From positions 1-64,000 of the forward strand of contig CALUVV010000003.1 of the NCBI GenBank assembly GCA_944324305.1: DNA of 64,000 bases, in the 5' to 3' direction. Source of the stretch: Candidatus Gastranaerophilales bacterium (GTDB taxonomy: Bacteria > Cyanobacteriota > Vampirovibrionia > Gastranaerophilales > Gastranaerophilaceae). The translations under genes were made by a program, and so were the position numbers. Below, piece by piece: positions 62,866 through 64,000 of this stretch (the stretch's first letter is position 1; the number at the start of each line of letters is the position of its first letter). Below the pieces are notes generated by a model that saw nothing but the letters and a program-made list of their open reading frames with translations, searched no databases and was not told the origin of the DNA.

Positions 62866-62895
62866 AAGATGCCGTATTTATTGCGGCATCTTTTT
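62866..62895 (+). terminator. Terminator of gpmI
   Basis: Stem AAGATGCCG (62866-62874) with CGGCATCTT (62884-62892), loop 9, then T-run. Confidence 0.85.
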
Positions 62896-62920
62896 ACAAA
62901 TAAAAGAGATTAGGATGATT

Positions 62921-64000
62921 ATGGCTGACAATAAAGTTTTAGATATCGATTTTTCATTTAAAAAGAATAACGTTGATGAACTGTTTTTTAATTTATCCGA
63001 AAACCCCGACGGATTTAAAAATAAGGATTTCCGTTATACTTTAAGCTTGATTTATCAGACCGTCGAAGACGAGTTTGCGGGTGTATTTTTAAGCCCTAAT
63101 CCGCCTACAAGAAATACTGATTTTTATCTTGTAAATACTAATGATAAGCTGTCGTTTTTTGTTACTCCGACAAATAATTTTCAATATTACCTGAAATCTA
63201 AAGGTTCATTATTCCGCTTTAAATCAGAAGTTATGGATGATAAAGTCGGATACGCCATGAGTCTTGACCTTGTCATGGATTACTTCGGCGGTTTTGGGAA
63301 TATTGTTGATTTGGAAGCTCTTACGCCGACTTTTATTTATTTAAACAAGCTGACTTATTTTGTTATGAAGCTTATTGAAAAGCTGTATTTTATTCCGACA
63401 ATAAAAAAACACGGTTCAATGTTCAGAATTGTTTATGAACCTATTATTAACTCTCAGCAGCTTGCAAGAATTATTAATCAGTTTGAAGAAAATATTCCTG
63501 AGGATTTGTTCATAAAAGGTGAAAAACCTAAGAATTTTATCAATGATTTTATATATAATTATTTAAACTATGTAATTTATAAATTTTTGGGAATTAAGGC
63601 TTATAAGTTCAAAGATGTTAAGTCAGGCACTTATATGATAAAAGATTTAGAGCAGCGTTCTGTAATGAAAGGACATGATATTGCCGAAAGTTTTGCTCAA
63701 TGGTTCGATGAACTTTATCTCGGAAAATATGATGTTATTCCGTTCTTTAAGATTACCAAACTCGAAAATGAAGAACTGTTCCGCCTGAAAGTTCATATTA
63801 AAAACAGAAAAACAGATGAAGATGTATTAATCGATAGGCTTTATACCGATGAAGAAGTTTTCGGTGCAAATTCGTCTGACATTGCAAGAATTGTTGAAAA
63901 ACAGCTTAACTACGCAATTCGGTATATGCCTGAGTTGGAAGATTTATTTGAAGATGAAGAAAAACTTGCACTTGATCTGGATTTAAATCAAGTTTATAAG
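62921..64000 (+). CDS. Large protein of unknown function, N-terminal part only
   Basis: An open frame from ATG 62921 (TTAGGA upstream) to the window edge, at least 360 residues and no stop. It begins MADNKVLDIDFSFKKNNVDE and has alternating aromatic and charged segments without membrane helix or signal peptide. I do not recognise a domain; the pattern and length would suit the N-terminal region of an SNF2-type helicase, but no ATPase motif lies inside the window, so this is a guess. Confidence 0.7.
   Translation, partial: MADNKVLDIDFSFKKNNVDELFFNLSENPDGFKNKDFRYTLSLIYQTVEDEFAGVFLSPNPPTRNTDFYLVNTNDKLSFFVTPTNNFQYYLKSKGSLFRFKSEVMDDKVGYAMSLDLVMDYFGGFGNIVDLEALTPTFIYLNKLTYFVMKLIEKLYFIPTIKKHGSMFRIVYEPIINSQQLARIINQFEENIPEDLFIKGEKPKNFINDFIYNYLNYVIYKFLGIKAYKFKDVKSGTYMIKDLEQRSVMKGHDIAESFAQWFDELYLGKYDVIPFFKITKLENEELFRLKVHIKNRKTDEDVLIDRLYTDEEVFGANSSDIARIVEKQLNYAIRYMPELEDLFEDEEKLALDLDLNQVYK

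Noticed and set aside
1-64000. CRISPR arrays, insertion sequences, integrases, prophage or plasmid functions
   Set aside because: No regularly spaced repeats, transposase or integrase motifs were seen on either strand.

Overview
The window is low-GC bacterial chromosome with a dense mix of housekeeping genes. It suggests a gut Gastranaerophilales (Melainabacteria/Vampirovibrionia) genome. The reasons are many dispersed pseudopilins with the FTLAEVLxTLGIIGVVxAxT N-terminus, an SLH-domain envelope protein, a type V autotransporter (so a didermic cell), a full-length NifU/NifS pair without nitrogenase genes, and several lineage-type hypothetical proteins. This assignment is inference; no rRNA lies in the window.

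Layout. 0-9 kb: rqcH, a Y-family polymerase, pilin A, an SLH protein, a Pmp-like autotransporter, an aldose epimerase and three tRNAs (Tyr, Thr, Thr). 9-21 kb: a small membrane protein, a GT39-like glycosyltransferase, two tRNA-Gly, dnaE, a WYL regulator pair, a possible ncRNA, anmK, nnrD, trmL and an XRE regulator. 21-31 kb: pilin B, a phospholipid synthase, an oxidoreductase, a GT2, dacB, a nitrilase, an acyltransferase, pilin C, a HAD hydrolase, a TPR protein, a candidate sRNA and pilin D. 31-43 kb: a hypothetical, a TPR protein, two ABC permeases, pilin E, a Usp, a sigma factor, gcvPB, a DUF2229 protein, miaA and a truncated AsmA-like gene. 43-55 kb: pilin F, a repeat protein, nifS-nifU, a broken small gene, ldcA, dnaX, a Memo-AMMECR1 fusion, ribD, an MBL hydrolase, gshB and a kinase-fold protein. 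55-64 kb: tsaD, obgE, a hypothetical, a degenerate amidohydrolase, a YjbQ protein, pilin G, gpmI and the start of a large protein.

The main discovery is a set of eight identical homopolymers, C-G10-C, and no other G run longer than six. Five lie between the start codon and the prepilin-peptidase site of pilin genes A, C, D, F and G; one lies in an orphan cassette upstream of pilin E; one in a glycosyltransferase; one in a small unknown gene. At ten G the five pilins and the small gene are out of frame, and each would be restored by 8 or 11 G; the glycosyltransferase is in frame at exactly 10. Because the pilin tracts lie in the leader peptide that is cleaved off, a length change would switch the gene on or off without altering the mature pilin. 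This looks like a contingency (phase-variation) system for surface fibres, sugar transfer and possibly the autotransporter, which is itself frameshifted at a T6 run. The uniform length of 10 is odd enough that assembly error must be excluded with raw reads.

A second pattern is leaderless transcription. At least ten genes (trmL, dnaX, tsaD, ribD, dnaE, anmK and others) have a -10 hexamer ending 6-7 bases before the ATG and no Shine-Dalgarno, whereas the pilin genes have a TTGaaA-17-TAtaAT promoter and a strong AAGGAG site.
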